A stretch of DNA of 64,000 bases from Mycolicibacterium tokaiense (GCF_010725885.1 NZ_AP022600.1:2790001-2854000), one strand, 5' to 3'; positions 32,727 through 42,494 are shown, counted from the first letter of the stretch. The notes: generated by a model from the letters alone, not told the origin. A program made the numbers and translations.

Positions 32727-33170
32727 TCAGCGTGGGCGCGGCACCAACACCACGTCGGCGGGGTCGACGACGGTACCGTCGCGGCGGCGCAGCACGGCGC
32801 TCACCGTTCTGCTGGTGGCAGTCTCGACGAAACGTAATCCGCTGTCGGTGGCCGACGGCAGATGCCGCCGCCCCCATTGCCCCAACGCAACCAGCACCGT
32901 GCCGGCGTCGTGGCCGGCTGCGGTCAGCTGGTACCTGTGGCGGCGCCGGTCGCCGGGTTCCTGATAGTCGACGACCTCGAGGACGCCGGCGGCGACCAGT
33001 GCAGACAGTCGGCTGCTGAGAATGTCGGGAGCGATCCCGAGTTCAGCGCGGAAGTCGGAGAACCGGGACCGCCCCTGCATGGCCTCGCGCAGAATCAGCA
33101 TCGACCAGCGTTCCCCGAGCACGGCCATGGCGCGGGCGATCGGGCAGTCGTCGTTCACGTTCTGTGGCAT
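32727..33170 (-). CDS. HxlR-family transcriptional regulator
   Basis: A 147-residue winged-helix protein with the HxlR landmark DDCPIARAMAVLGERWSMLILREA at the N-terminus split around residues 8-31. The Cys near residue 9 is the redox-sensing position in YodB/HypR-like members. It continues FSDFRAELGIAPDILSSRL (recognition helix) and a basic wing GDRRRHRYQLT. ATG 33170 is used; the long frame upstream overlaps the LuxR gene. It is divergent from the large LuxR gene across a 56-bp gap with an 8-bp inverted repeat, its probable operator. The C-terminal 40 residues are an extra short domain. Confidence 0.85.
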   Translation of the reverse strand: MPQNVNDDCPIARAMAVLGERWSMLILREAMQGRSRFSDFRAELGIAPDILSSRLSALVAAGVLEVVDYQEPGDRRRHRYQLTAAGHDAGTVLVALGQWGRRHLPSATDSGLRFVETATSRTVSAVLRRRDGTVVDPADVVLVPRPR

Positions 33171-33184
33171 GTGGCTCCCGCTCT

Positions 33185-33209
33185 GCTGAGTAGGAATATC
33201 ATACTCAGC
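33185..33209. promoter_or_regulatory. inverted repeat between HxlR and LuxR genes
   Basis: GCTGAGTA and TACTCAGC form perfect 8-bp arms around GGAATATCA. The site lies 14 bp from the HxlR start and 17 bp from the LuxR start, and must overlap both promoters. HxlR-family dimers bind repeats of this size, so autoregulation plus control of the LuxR-type gene is likely. Confidence 0.6.
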
Positions 33210-33226
33210 GGTGCTACGGTTGGGCC

Positions 33227-35980
33227 ATGACCCGGGGACGCGGGCCTGCGGTGCCGTTGCTCGGCCGCAACCACGAATTCGCCACGCTGACGTCGGTGCT
33301 GGCGAACACCAGCCAGGCGGGAAGCGCTCTGGTCGTGGAGGGTGAAGCCGGGATCGGCAAGACGACCATGCTTGCGGCAGTCGGACAGTGGGCCGACAGG
33401 TCGGGTTTTCGCGTGCTGTCGTGTGCCGGGGTCCAGTCCCAGACCAGGGTGGGCTTCGCTGCCGTCCACGAACTGGTGCATCCGCTGCTGCACCACGCGG
33501 ACGAACTACCCACTCATCAGCGGGCAGCGCTGTACGCAGCCTTCGGCATGTCCCAGGATGGCCCGCCGGATCCACTGACCATCGGGGTGGCCATCCTCGG
33601 GCTGGTCGAGGAAGCCGCGGCGCGACAGCCATTGCTGTTGATCGTCGACGACGCCCAGTGGCTGGACGGGTCGTCCCTGCACGTGTTGACTTTTTTCGGC
33701 CGCCGACTGACGAATGCGCCGGTGATGCTGCTGTGCGCCGCCCGCCCGGGCTACGACGGCCGGCCGGGGCGGCTGGCATCACTGCCCCGCCTCTTCCTGG
33801 GCCCGGTCGATGACAGCACGGCCCGCACGCTGCTGGCGGACGCGGTGAGCGCCACCGGTGAACGTGCTCTCGGCGAGGGAACCCGGCGTCGTATTCTTGC
33901 CGCCGCTGCCGGCAATCCGCTTGCAATCCAGGAACTCGCCAAGGCGATTGCCGCGGCGGGTGAGCAGAACGTGCTCACCTCCTCGGCGCCCCTGCCGACC
34001 ACGCGCCGTATCGAGCAGATCTTTCTCGAACAGCTGGAATTGCTGCCCGAGACCAGTCGTCGGTTGCTGGCCCTCATCTCAGCCGCCGACGATGCCGGCG
34101 CCGGCGAAATCCTCGACGCTGCCGGGCGACTGGGCCTGTCCGAGGATGCCCTGGATCCACTGGAACGCTGCGGGCTCATCGCCGTGGACAACGGCCTGGT
34201 GAGGGTCAGGCATCCGCTGATCCGGTCCGTGGCCTACCGCGCCGCGCCGTTGTCGCAACGCCGGGCCTTCCACCGCTGCCTGGCCGAGGCGGCGACGGAT
34301 CCCGTGCGAGCGGCCTGGCAGCGCGGTGCGGCGGCCTACGGTCCGGATGAGGCGCTGGCCGCCGAACTGGAGGCGGTGGCAGCCCTGGCCCGGGACCGCG
34401 GTGCGAATGGTGAAGCGGCGGCGGCCTTTCGGCGGGCAGCGGAACTCTCGCCGGCACCGCAGGACCGGGTTCGCCGGTTGGCGGCTGCGATCATGCCGGC
34501 CTACCGGGCCGGTTCGACCGCCGAAGCCGTCGACCTCCTGACTGCTGCCGAGCCGCTCGCGGACGACCCCGTGGACCTCTTCGAACTGAGTTTTGCGCGC
34601 TTCACGCTGAGCATCAGCGCCGGCATCCCCGCACCGCCGCTGCCGGCTCTGCTGGCGCTGGCGGACCGGTTGGGTGGGGCGGGCGCGCAGTGCCAGCAGA
34701 TCCGCCTGCTCGCGGCCGCCGCGGCGCAGTGCCGCATGCACGGTATGAGCGCCGACGACCGGCACGCGGTGGCCCAGAGCCTGCACGCGCTGGAGCCGCT
34801 CGGCGACGCCCGGGTGGACATCGCCTTGGCCACGGTGGAAGACGCCAAGTACGCCAGGGATTTCCGAACCCGAGCTGACGAGCTGCGTGCGCAGATCGAC
34901 GGCGACCTCACGGCGTTGATGTCGATGGGGCTGGCAGCGGAGTCGGTCTCCGATCTCGCGGTGGCGCAGAACTGCTGGGACGCTGCCATCCGGGTCGCCC
35001 ACGGGGCCGGTGCACCGGCCCTCGAGTGCGAGGCGCTCCGTGGTGCGGCGCGGGCCCAGATCATCGCCGGTCATCTCCAGGAAGCAGCCATCAGTGCCCA
35101 GGCTGCGCGGCGCATCGCCACCGATGTCGGCCTCGGTGTGAGCGCCGGCGCCGCGGCGGCCCTGCTGTGCCGGATACACGCCTGGAAAGGTGAGTGGTCC
35201 TGCGCGGCAGACGCTCTGGCGGTAGCGCGCGAGCACCTACCGACGGACACCACACTGATGTGGCGCGACGAACTGGCCTGGGCCGGCGGCCTGTTGGAGC
35301 TGGCTCGACGCAACCAACGGGAGGCATTCGGCGAGCTCGCGCAGATGACGCGCGACCGCGGGGCTCGCCGGTGGGCGCTCGCCGACCTCGCCGAAGGCGC
35401 CGCGGCCAGTGGTGATACCGCGGCGGTGGCGCAGGTGGTCGATGACATTGCCGCACAGGCAGGAACATTGGGCTCGCCACACGTCGCCATGCTGGTGCAC
35501 CGCAGCCGCGCTCTGCTGGCCACCGACGGTCACGAAGTCGAGCACCACTTCCTGTCCGCGCTGGCAACCGACGTGGCCGAGCAAGCGCCGCTGGAGTATG
35601 CCCGCACCCAACTCTGCTACGGAGAATGGCTGCGGCGCCGCCGCCGCATCGTCGATGCCCGCGCTCAGCTCTCCCCGGCGCTGCGGACATTCGAGGTCCA
35701 CGATGCACACCCCTTCGCCGAGCGCACCCGTGCCGAGCTGCGCGCGGCCGGCGTCCAACTGCCGGGCCAGGTCGCCGGCGACGATCCGGGTATCGAGCTG
35801 ACACCGCAGGAACTGCAGATCGCCCGGCTGGCCGCGACCGGTCTCAGCAACCGGCAGATCGCCGACCGCATCTATGTGTCGCACCGCACCGTGGCGGCCC
35901 ACCTGTACAAGGTCTTCCCCAAGCTCGGCATCACCAGCCGAAACCAACTCCGCGACGCGCTCGGCGAGGTCCTGCCCTAG
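33227..35980 (+). CDS. large LuxR-family (LAL/STAND ATPase) regulator
   Basis: A 917-residue signal-transduction regulator. The N-terminal ATPase has Walker A GEAGIGKTT (about residue 44) and Walker B LLLIVDDAQWLD (about 141). A long helical TPR-like middle (about 350-840) is Ala-rich. The C-terminal LuxR helix-turn-helix is LTPQELQIARLAATGLSNRQ onward through VSHRTVAAHLYKVF (about 860-910). Such LAL proteins, MalT-like, bind an inducer and ATP and then activate nearby genes. The alcohol dehydrogenase at 36029 is the immediate neighbour and likely target. It is close in size and design to the regulator at 37942-40692, which points the other way. Confidence 0.9.
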   Translation: MTRGRGPAVPLLGRNHEFATLTSVLANTSQAGSALVVEGEAGIGKTTMLAAVGQWADRSGFRVLSCAGVQSQTRVGFAAVHELVHPLLHHADELPTHQRAALYAAFGMSQDGPPDPLTIGVAILGLVEEAAARQPLLLIVDDAQWLDGSSLHVLTFFGRRLTNAPVMLLCAARPGYDGRPGRLASLPRLFLGPVDDSTARTLLADAVSATGERALGEGTRRRILAAAAGNPLAIQELAKAIAAAGEQNVLTSSAPLPTTRRIEQIFLEQLELLPETSRRLLALISAADDAGAGEILDAAGRLGLSEDALDPLERCGLIAVDNGLVRVRHPLIRSVAYRAAPLSQRRAFHRCLAEAATDPVRAAWQRGAAAYGPDEALAAELEAVAALARDRGANGEAAAAFRRAAELSPAPQDRVRRLAAAIMPAYRAGSTAEAVDLLTAAEPLADDPVDLFELSFARFTLSISAGIPAPPLPALLALADRLGGAGAQCQQIRLLAAAAAQCRMHGMSADDRHAVAQSLHALEPLGDARVDIALATVEDAKYARDFRTRADELRAQIDGDLTALMSMGLAAESVSDLAVAQNCWDAAIRVAHGAGAPALECEALRGAARAQIIAGHLQEAAISAQAARRIATDVGLGVSAGAAAALLCRIHAWKGEWSCAADALAVAREHLPTDTTLMWRDELAWAGGLLELARRNQREAFGELAQMTRDRGARRWALADLAEGAAASGDTAAVAQVVDDIAAQAGTLGSPHVAMLVHRSRALLATDGHEVEHHFLSALATDVAEQAPLEYARTQLCYGEWLRRRRRIVDARAQLSPALRTFEVHDAHPFAERTRAELRAAGVQLPGQVAGDDPGIELTPQELQIARLAATGLSNRQIADRIYVSHRTVAAHLYKVFPKLGITSRNQLRDALGEVLP

Positions 35981-36028
35981 GTCAACATGCGGATACCGGA
36001 CTGCCCGCCCATGCGCTGTCCTGGTGAT

Positions 36029-37045
36029 GTGAGTACATATCGGGCCTATCAGGTCACCGGGCAGCGACACTTCGAGATGGTCGAACGGGAGTTGCGCGAC
36101 CCCGCGCCGGGACAGGTGCGCATCCGCACGGCGTCGTGCGGGGTATGCCACAGCGACGTCCTGGCCGTGGAGGGGCAGCGCGAAGATCCTCTGCAGCCCG
36201 TGGTGCCCGGCCACGAGGTGGTCGGGACGATCGACGCGGTGGGACCGGGTGTGGACGAGCGCTGGAGTGTCGGCGACCGGGTGGGGCTGGGTTTCCTCGG
36301 CGGTCACTGCGGGCAGTGCGAATTCTGCCGCTACGGCGACTTCGTCAACTGCACCGACCAGCCGCTACCGGGAACCACGATCGACGGCGGGTACGCCGAG
36401 ATGGTCTACGCGCGGCCGTCAGGTCTGGTGCGGGTCCCCGATGGTTTCGACGCGCTGACTGCGGCGCCGCTGTTGTGCGCCGGGGTGACAGTGTTCAACG
36501 CCTTGCGCGCCGCGCAGGCGCCGCCCAACACCCTGGTGGCCGTGCAGGGCATCGGTGGACTGGGCCATCTGGGTGTCCACTACGCGAAGGCACTGGGGTA
36601 CCGGGTCGCCGCCGTGGCCCGGGGCACCGAGAAGGCCCCGCTGGCACGAGCTCTGGGTGCCGATCACTACATCGACAGTTCTGCCGAGGACACGGCGCAG
36701 GCGTTGCGCGACCTCGGTGGGGCCACCGCAATCGTCGCCACGGCGGCCAACGGAGCATCGATGGCAGGGCTGGTGGCCGGGTTGCGCCCACGCGGGCGAT
36801 TGGTGGTGGTGGGCGCCTCACCCGAACCGATTCCGGTACAGAGCTCCGACCTGATCTTCGGCGGCCGCAGCATCCTGGGCAGCTTGACCGGATCGGCGAT
36901 CGAGAACGAAGACAATCTGGGGTTTGCTCTCACGCACCAGATCGCTCCGATGATCGAACCGATGCCGTTCGTCGAGGCGCCCGCGGCCTATGAGCGCATG
37001 ATGTCAGGCCGCGCGCGCTTCCGGGTGGTCTTGGACTTCCACTAG
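36029..37045 (+). CDS. zinc-dependent alcohol dehydrogenase (MDR family)
   Basis: A 338-residue medium-chain alcohol dehydrogenase. Catalytic zinc ligands are in CGVCHSD (about 34) and PGHEVVG (His about 56). The structural zinc site is the four-Cys motif GGHCGQCEFCRYGDFVNC, and the coenzyme-binding loop is GIGGLGHLGVHYA (about 172). GTG 36029 (VSTYRAYQV) places the fold at its usual start; earlier ATGs at 35987 and 36011 would add a Pro/Cys-rich tail without support. It follows the LuxR gene by about 50 bp and ends 6 bp from the convergent hydrolase gene. It probably oxidises a primary alcohol with NAD+; substrate unknown. Confidence 0.88.
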   Translation: MSTYRAYQVTGQRHFEMVERELRDPAPGQVRIRTASCGVCHSDVLAVEGQREDPLQPVVPGHEVVGTIDAVGPGVDERWSVGDRVGLGFLGGHCGQCEFCRYGDFVNCTDQPLPGTTIDGGYAEMVYARPSGLVRVPDGFDALTAAPLLCAGVTVFNALRAAQAPPNTLVAVQGIGGLGHLGVHYAKALGYRVAAVARGTEKAPLARALGADHYIDSSAEDTAQALRDLGGATAIVATAANGASMAGLVAGLRPRGRLVVVGASPEPIPVQSSDLIFGGRSILGSLTGSAIENEDNLGFALTHQIAPMIEPMPFVEAPAAYERMMSGRARFRVVLDFH

Positions 37046-37051
37046 AAGGCC

Positions 37052-37924
37052 TCACGACAGGAAGTGCAGCACCTCCCCGGCGAAATCGTCGATGTGCTGG
37101 AACAGGAAACCGTGGCCGGCGTCGCTGTAGAGAACCGCCTTGGCGTCGGCCAGCCGACCGGCCATCGCATAGGTGGCGTAGGAGTCGATCATGCGATCGT
37201 GCGCCCCGTTGGCCACCAGCACGGGAATGCTGATCTCGCTCAGGCGATCCCACACGCTCGATCCTGTGGAGGCGATGACGGCCAGTTGTGCCTGCATCGT
37301 CTCCAGCGACACGGGCGTGTGCTCGTCGGTGAGGACACGCGGGTCCAGCCTGCGCAACGACTGCACTCCGAGGGCATGGCCCACACCGTCGTCCGGGAAG
37401 AAGAGGTAGAGAAAGTCACCGTCGTCGTTGACCGGCTTGGTGGCGACCTGCCAGACCCGCGGGTCCGGTGCAGGCATACCGGGAACACCGCCGCCGGGGG
37501 AACTTCCGGCGACCACCAGCCGACGCACCAGGTCCGGACGCGCAAGGGTGGCGGCCTGCACCACGATCCCGCCCAGCGACCACCCCAAGAGGTCGATCTC
37601 CGTGAGCCCCAGCGCATCGACGAACTCGATGAGTCCACCGGCCAGCGCCTCCATCGTGGTGGGTGCGGTGCCGCTGCTTTTGCTGTGACCGATGTTGTCG
37701 AAGATGATCACATCGCGCTCGCCGGCCAGCTCGTCCAGGAACGCCGGATCCCAGTGGTCCATCGTTCCACGGAAACGCAGGGCGAGCACCAGCGGTACCC
37801 CTGCGGGCGCACCGAAGCGACGGTAGGCGAATCGGGCATTCGTCGATTCGACGAACTGGGTCGGGGCGTGTGCTGACAGAGATGGCATACCCCACTGTGG
37901 GGCGACGTCGGATGGTGAGTCCAT
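37052..37924 (-). CDS. alpha/beta-fold hydrolase
   Basis: A 290-residue alpha/beta hydrolase with the nucleophile elbow GWSLGGI (Ser at about 129), acid in ANGAHDRM (about 232) and His in DAGHGFLFQH (about 265). The oxyanion region LRFRGTMDHWDP replaces the usual HG motif. The pattern matches epoxide-hydrolase/haloperoxidase-like or lactone hydrolases. ATG 37924 begins MDSPSDVAPQW; ATG 37888 would shorten it by 12 residues. It follows the LuxR regulator gene by 17 bp, so both are likely on one transcript. Substrate not predictable. Confidence 0.82.
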   Translation of the reverse strand: MDSPSDVAPQWGMPSLSAHAPTQFVESTNARFAYRRFGAPAGVPLVLALRFRGTMDHWDPAFLDELAGERDVIIFDNIGHSKSSGTAPTTMEALAGGLIEFVDALGLTEIDLLGWSLGGIVVQAATLARPDLVRRLVVAGSSPGGGVPGMPAPDPRVWQVATKPVNDDGDFLYLFFPDDGVGHALGVQSLRRLDPRVLTDEHTPVSLETMQAQLAVIASTGSSVWDRLSEISIPVLVANGAHDRMIDSYATYAMAGRLADAKAVLYSDAGHGFLFQHIDDFAGEVLHFLS

Positions 37925-37941
37925 ACGTAGGTTGACTGCAC

Positions 37942-40692
37942 TCAGTCGCGCCGGCGCAACTCGCGCCGCGAGGACACCCCGAGTTTGGTGAAAATGTTGC
38001 TCAGGTGCCATTCCACCGTGCGTGGGCTGATGAACAGGTGGCCGGCGATCTCGGAATTGGTGTAGCCGTCGCCGGCCAAGCGGGCGATGTACTCCTCCTG
38101 CTTGGTCAGCGCCGGCGCGGAGCTCGCGCCGCGCCTGCGCGGCGAGGTGTCGCCCGCCGCGTGGAGCTCGCGACGGGCCCGCTCGGCCAGGCCGTCCGAA
38201 CCCATGGCCACGAACATCCCATGGGCGGTGCGTAACTCGTCGCGTGCGTCGCCCCGCCGATTGGCCCGGCGCAACCACTCCCCGAAGATCAGGTGGGTGC
38301 GCGCGGTCAGGACTGTCAAGGGCGAACGGTGCAACGCTGCCAGGGCGCTGCGGTACTCGACCTCGGCCGCGGCGGTCTCGGCGATCAGTGCCCTGGCCCG
38401 CGCTGCATAGCCGAGTGCCGTTGGCGTCGGCGTGGTTTCGGCCCACAGGGCCAGCTGCTGCGCGGCCGCAGCGGCCCCGTCTGCGTCACCGGACCGCGCC
38501 GCCGCCTCCACCATCTCGTTGAGCAGGTGACCGTGCATTCCCACGTCCTCGTACTCCAGCGCTTCGGTGCAGGCTGCGTGCGCCTCGTCGTAGCGGCCCA
38601 ATCCGTTGCCGAGCACTGCCATGGAGAACAGCACGACGGTGATCTCGCTGCCCTCGCCACGTTCGGTCGCGTCGCGGATGGTGGCATCGGCGAGTGTCCG
38701 GGCGAGGTCGTGCTGTCCCCGGCAGGCGGCGAGATAGGTCTGGATGGAACGGTGCGGCGGTGCGCCGGTGGCCGCCGAGATGGCCTCCGACCGGTCCAGC
38801 AGGTCGGCGGCCCGGACGAAATCGCCTGCGGTGACGCACTGACCCGCGGTGGTGGTCAAGGCCGCCGGCAGCACCGTCAATTCCCCTGCTGCACGCAGGA
38901 GTTCGAGCTGGCGCTCGTTGACGGCATTGTAGGTGTCCTGATCGAACAGATCCAGCAGCACGCGCAGGGTGACGTCGTGGAAGCGGGGGTCGGCAGCACC
39001 GGCCTTGTCGTCGTCGAGGTAGCGCGCGATGGCGCGCTGCAACACCGGCGCCGCGGCAGTCCGGCCCTGGGTGAGTCGCAGGGCCAAGCCGTCGAGAAAG
39101 AGGTCGGCGGCGGTGACCGGCCCGGGTGGTGCGGGGGCTTGGCGGGCGGCCGCCGCGATCGCCGTCGCCGAGGACTGCTCGTCGGCGAACAGGCGCCCGA
39201 CGATCGCCGCTGCCACCAGTGCATCGAGGTAGGCCGTCCGCGCCAGCGCGGCATCGAGGTCGTGTAACCGGCGTGCCGCCGCCAGCAGCAGGGGTGGGGC
39301 GTCGCGGCCGCGGTGGGCGGCGAAGGCGATCTTCGCGCGCAGCACGTCCCCCTTGGCCTCGAGTAGCTGGTCGCCGGACCCGGTGGCCACCGTCAACAGC
39401 TGCGACGCGGCATCGTGGTCTCCGGCATCCACTTTGGCGGTGGCGGCCTGCAGGGCCCTCGTCGCCCGGAGCAGCGGGTCCGGGGTCAATTCCACGGCAT
39501 AGGTCAGGAATGCGGCCGCCGCGGCGGCGCCACCTCTCCGCCGCGCGCGCCCGGCGGACTCCACCAGCTGAACCGCGGCCGACTCCTGGGGTGCAGCCAC
39601 CGAGTGGGCCCGGTGCCAGGCGCGGTGCTCGTCAGCGCCCGGTCCCGCGACCACGTCGGCGAGGGCGCGGTGCGCCTGCCGGCGTGCCACGGCACTGGCG
39701 TGGTGGTAGACGGCTGAACGAACCAGCGGGTGGCGGAAGCGGATTCGAGGTTCGACGCTGATCAGACCCGCGCGTTCGGCGGCGACGGAGGCATCGGGGT
39801 CGATGCCCAGTTGTGTCGCCGCGGCCCAGAGCCACGCCGGGTTGCCGGTGGGCTCGGTGGCCGCCAGGAGCAGCAAGGTCTGCGTCGCCGGGGGTAGGTC
39901 GCGCAGACGGTGACCGTACTGCTGTTCGATGCGCGCGGCCACCGGTTTGGCCGCGGTGACACCGTACCCGCCCGCTAGGCGCGCGGGTGCCAGAGCACGG
40001 CGAAACTCGAGTATTGCCAGAGGGTTTCCCTCCGCCTCGGCCAGGATGTTCTCGCGCACATCCCGGTCCAGCCGTCCGGGCAGCACCGCGGTGAGCAGCG
40101 CGTCGGCATCGCGGTGGGGCAGGCTGTCGAGCCTCAGCTCAGGCAGCCCGTCCAGTTCCCGATCGGCATTCGGGGTGCGGGCAGCAAACAACATCACCAC
40201 CGGATCTGCCTGCAACCTCCTGGCGGCGAAGGTCAGCGCCTGCAGGGACGCGCGGTCGATCCATTGGGCGTCGTCGACGACGCAGACGGTGGGCCGCTGC
40301 GCACCGGCTTCGCCGAGCAGTGTCAGCCCGGCCAGGCTCACCAGCAGGCGATCCGGTGGGGGGCCCTCGCGCAGGCCCAGTGCCACCCGCAATGCATTCT
40401 TCTGCGGGTCCGGCAGCTGGTCGATGTGCCCGAGGATGGGGCCGCAGAGCTGCTGCATCCCCGCGTAGGTGAGCTCGAGTTCGGATTCCGCGCCGCCGAT
40501 CCGGATAAAGCGGAACTCACCGTCGACGGCGGTGAGGACGCTGGTGAGCAGCGCGGTTTTGCCGATCCCCGCCTCACCACGGATGACCACCACGCCGCTG
40601 TGGCCGGTGCCGGCTCGGCCGCACAGCTCGATCAGCTTCTGCTGTTCGGCCTGTCGGCCGATGAGCGTGATGTCGCCCGCTGTCGAGCCCAT
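37942..40692 (-). CDS. large LuxR-family (LAL/STAND ATPase) regulator
   Basis: A 916-residue regulator with the same plan as the one at 33227. Walker A is GEAGIGKTALL (about residue 37), Walker B VCVVDDAQWIDRAS (about 130), with a long Ala-rich helical repeat region and a C-terminal LuxR domain (LTKQEEYIARLAGDGYTNSE and ISPRTVEWHLSNIFTKLGV, about 850-910). ATG 40692 (MGSTAGDITLIGRQ) sets the start; the frame open to 40905 lacks features. It is divergent from the benzoylformate-decarboxylase operon (40874-44757) across 181 bp, its probable target, and co-transcribed with the hydrolase gene. Inducer unknown, possibly an aromatic acid. Confidence 0.9.
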   Translation of the reverse strand: MGSTAGDITLIGRQAEQQKLIELCGRAGTGHSGVVVIRGEAGIGKTALLTSVLTAVDGEFRFIRIGGAESELELTYAGMQQLCGPILGHIDQLPDPQKNALRVALGLREGPPPDRLLVSLAGLTLLGEAGAQRPTVCVVDDAQWIDRASLQALTFAARRLQADPVVMLFAARTPNADRELDGLPELRLDSLPHRDADALLTAVLPGRLDRDVRENILAEAEGNPLAILEFRRALAPARLAGGYGVTAAKPVAARIEQQYGHRLRDLPPATQTLLLLAATEPTGNPAWLWAAATQLGIDPDASVAAERAGLISVEPRIRFRHPLVRSAVYHHASAVARRQAHRALADVVAGPGADEHRAWHRAHSVAAPQESAAVQLVESAGRARRRGGAAAAAAFLTYAVELTPDPLLRATRALQAATAKVDAGDHDAASQLLTVATGSGDQLLEAKGDVLRAKIAFAAHRGRDAPPLLLAAARRLHDLDAALARTAYLDALVAAAIVGRLFADEQSSATAIAAAARQAPAPPGPVTAADLFLDGLALRLTQGRTAAAPVLQRAIARYLDDDKAGAADPRFHDVTLRVLLDLFDQDTYNAVNERQLELLRAAGELTVLPAALTTTAGQCVTAGDFVRAADLLDRSEAISAATGAPPHRSIQTYLAACRGQHDLARTLADATIRDATERGEGSEITVVLFSMAVLGNGLGRYDEAHAACTEALEYEDVGMHGHLLNEMVEAAARSGDADGAAAAAQQLALWAETTPTPTALGYAARARALIAETAAAEVEYRSALAALHRSPLTVLTARTHLIFGEWLRRANRRGDARDELRTAHGMFVAMGSDGLAERARRELHAAGDTSPRRRGASSAPALTKQEEYIARLAGDGYTNSEIAGHLFISPRTVEWHLSNIFTKLGVSSRRELRRRD

Positions 40693-40873
40693 GGCGGTGA
40701 TCTTGGCACGCGCGCCCGCCCCCGGTCGACCGAACTTGTGGGACAGACCTGCTGCGACGGGGCCACCCGGGATTCGGCAACCCCGTGGTTTTCCCGGGGT
40801 CGAAGCGACCGTCAGGCGGTGTGTGATCGCTGCGTCGAGTTCTGATGTGTGACCGAGGAAGGACTTTCCCGCG

Positions 40874-42490
40874 ATGAGCACTGCCACAACCGTCCACGAG
40901 GTCACCTACGACCTGCTCCGCGCCCTCGGGCTGACCACCGTATTCGGTAACCCGGGGTCCACCGAACAGACCTTCTTACAGGACTTTCCGGACGACTTCA
41001 CCTACGTCCTGGGTTTGCAGGAGGCGTCCGTGCTGGCCATGGCCGACGGCTACGCGCAGTCCACCGGCCGTCCCGCTCTGGTGAACCTGCACACCGCGGC
41101 CGGCACCGGCAACGCGATGGGCAGCCTGGTGGCCGCCTACCGGGCGAACACGCCGCTGATCGTCACCGCCGGCCAGCAGACCCGGGAAATGTCGCTGTAC
41201 GACCCGTATCTGAACAACCCGGACGCCGCGCTGATGCCGCAACCGTGGGTGAAGTGGGCCTATGAGCCGGTGCGGGCCGAGGACGTCCCCGCGGCGTTCA
41301 TGCGCGCGTACGCGGTGGCAACCCAACCGCCGGCCGGACCGGTGTTCCTGTCGATACCACTCGACGACTGGAACAAGCCGGCACTCGGCCCCGCCGTGGT
41401 GCGCTCGGTCAGCACGAGGGTGCAGCCCGACGCAGAGCGACTGCGCGCATTCGCGGCCCGGATCAGCCAGGCGGAGCGCCCGCTTCTGGTGCTGGGACCC
41501 GAGGTGGACCGCGCCGGCGCCTGGGACGCCGGCATAACTTTCGCCGAGAAGCTGCGGGCATCGGTGCGTGGCAGCGGGCTCTCGGACAGGTGCTCGTTCC
41601 CCGAAGACCATCCGTTGTACGGCGGCCCGCTGCCGTTGACCATCGCCGGTGTCAGCGACGCGTTGTCCGGCTTCGACCTGGTGATCGTCATCGGTGCCCA
41701 GGTATTTCGCTACTACCCCTTCGTGGCGGGGGAGTACCTGCCGGCGGGCACCGAGGTGCTGCACATCACGGGGGATCCCCACCTGGCCGCCACCGCGCCG
41801 GTGGGCGACAGTCTGCTCGGTGACATGGGCACCGTGCTCGAGCAGCTGGCCGATCTCGTCGAGGTGCCGAATGACCGGCTGTCCCCGGCCGGGCTGCGCC
41901 GCGATCTCGACCCCGACCTGCCCGCGGCCACGGCGCCGCTGGCACCCGGTGACGTCTACGCGGCGCTGAGCACGGTCAAACCCGACGATGCCGCGGTGGT
42001 CATGGAATCCACCTCCACCCTGGCCGATCTCATCACCTGGTGGCCCACGCGACGCCCGGGCAGCTTCTTCGCCACCGGCAGCGGCGGCATCGGATGGGGA
42101 GTTCCCGCCGCCGTCGGCATCGCCCTCGGTGACCGCGCGCGGGGGGTGAAGCGCACCATCGTCGCCTCGATCGGCGACGGGTCGTTCCAGTACTCGATCC
42201 AGGCGATCTGGACTGCCGCGCAGCACAAGCTGCCGATCGTGTTCGTGGTGCAGCGCAACGGTGAATACGCGGTCCTGAAATCGTTTGCGCTGCTGGAGAA
42301 AACACCGGCCGTACCCGGTATGGACCTACCCGGACTCGACATCGCCTCGCTGGCAACGGGTTACGGGTGCCGCACCGCGACGGCGGGCAGTACCGACGAC
42401 CTGGTTCGTGAATTCAAGGCGGCGCTGGCCGCCGAGGGACCCACCGTGCTGGTGGTACCCACCCAACCCCGACTTCCATTCCTGGGCTGA
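40874..42490 (+). CDS. mdlC: benzoylformate decarboxylase-like ThDP enzyme
   Basis: Thiamin-diphosphate 2-oxoacid decarboxylase of 538 residues. The segment FGNPGSTEQTFL, NLHTAAGTGNAMGSL and the run LIVTAGQQTREM closely follow Pseudomonas benzoylformate decarboxylase, including its active-site Ser26 and His70. The ThDP Glu is in LQEASVLAMADGYA and the diphosphate motif starts GDGSFQYSIQ (about 434). The second catalytic His of the Pseudomonas enzyme (FRYHQY) is replaced by Tyr (FRYYPF), so activity or substrate range may differ. It heads an operon with a tautomerase-fold protein and a GlcD-like oxidase, consistent with mandelate- or phenylglyoxylate-type acid degradation. The GGAAGGA ribosome site is strong. 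Confidence 0.85.
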   Translation: MSTATTVHEVTYDLLRALGLTTVFGNPGSTEQTFLQDFPDDFTYVLGLQEASVLAMADGYAQSTGRPALVNLHTAAGTGNAMGSLVAAYRANTPLIVTAGQQTREMSLYDPYLNNPDAALMPQPWVKWAYEPVRAEDVPAAFMRAYAVATQPPAGPVFLSIPLDDWNKPALGPAVVRSVSTRVQPDAERLRAFAARISQAERPLLVLGPEVDRAGAWDAGITFAEKLRASVRGSGLSDRCSFPEDHPLYGGPLPLTIAGVSDALSGFDLVIVIGAQVFRYYPFVAGEYLPAGTEVLHITGDPHLAATAPVGDSLLGDMGTVLEQLADLVEVPNDRLSPAGLRRDLDPDLPAATAPLAPGDVYAALSTVKPDDAAVVMESTSTLADLITWWPTRRPGSFFATGSGGIGWGVPAAVGIALGDRARGVKRTIVASIGDGSFQYSIQAIWTAAQHKLPIVFVVQRNGEYAVLKSFALLEKTPAVPGMDLPGLDIASLATGYGCRTATAGSTDDLVREFKAALAAEGPTVLVVPTQPRLPFLG

Positions 42491-42494
42491 CATC

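Noticed and set aside
32727..33926. A 399-residue HxlR protein
   Set aside because: The extra N-terminal part is Arg/Pro-rich shadow of the LuxR gene on the other strand; the HxlR domain starts at 33170.
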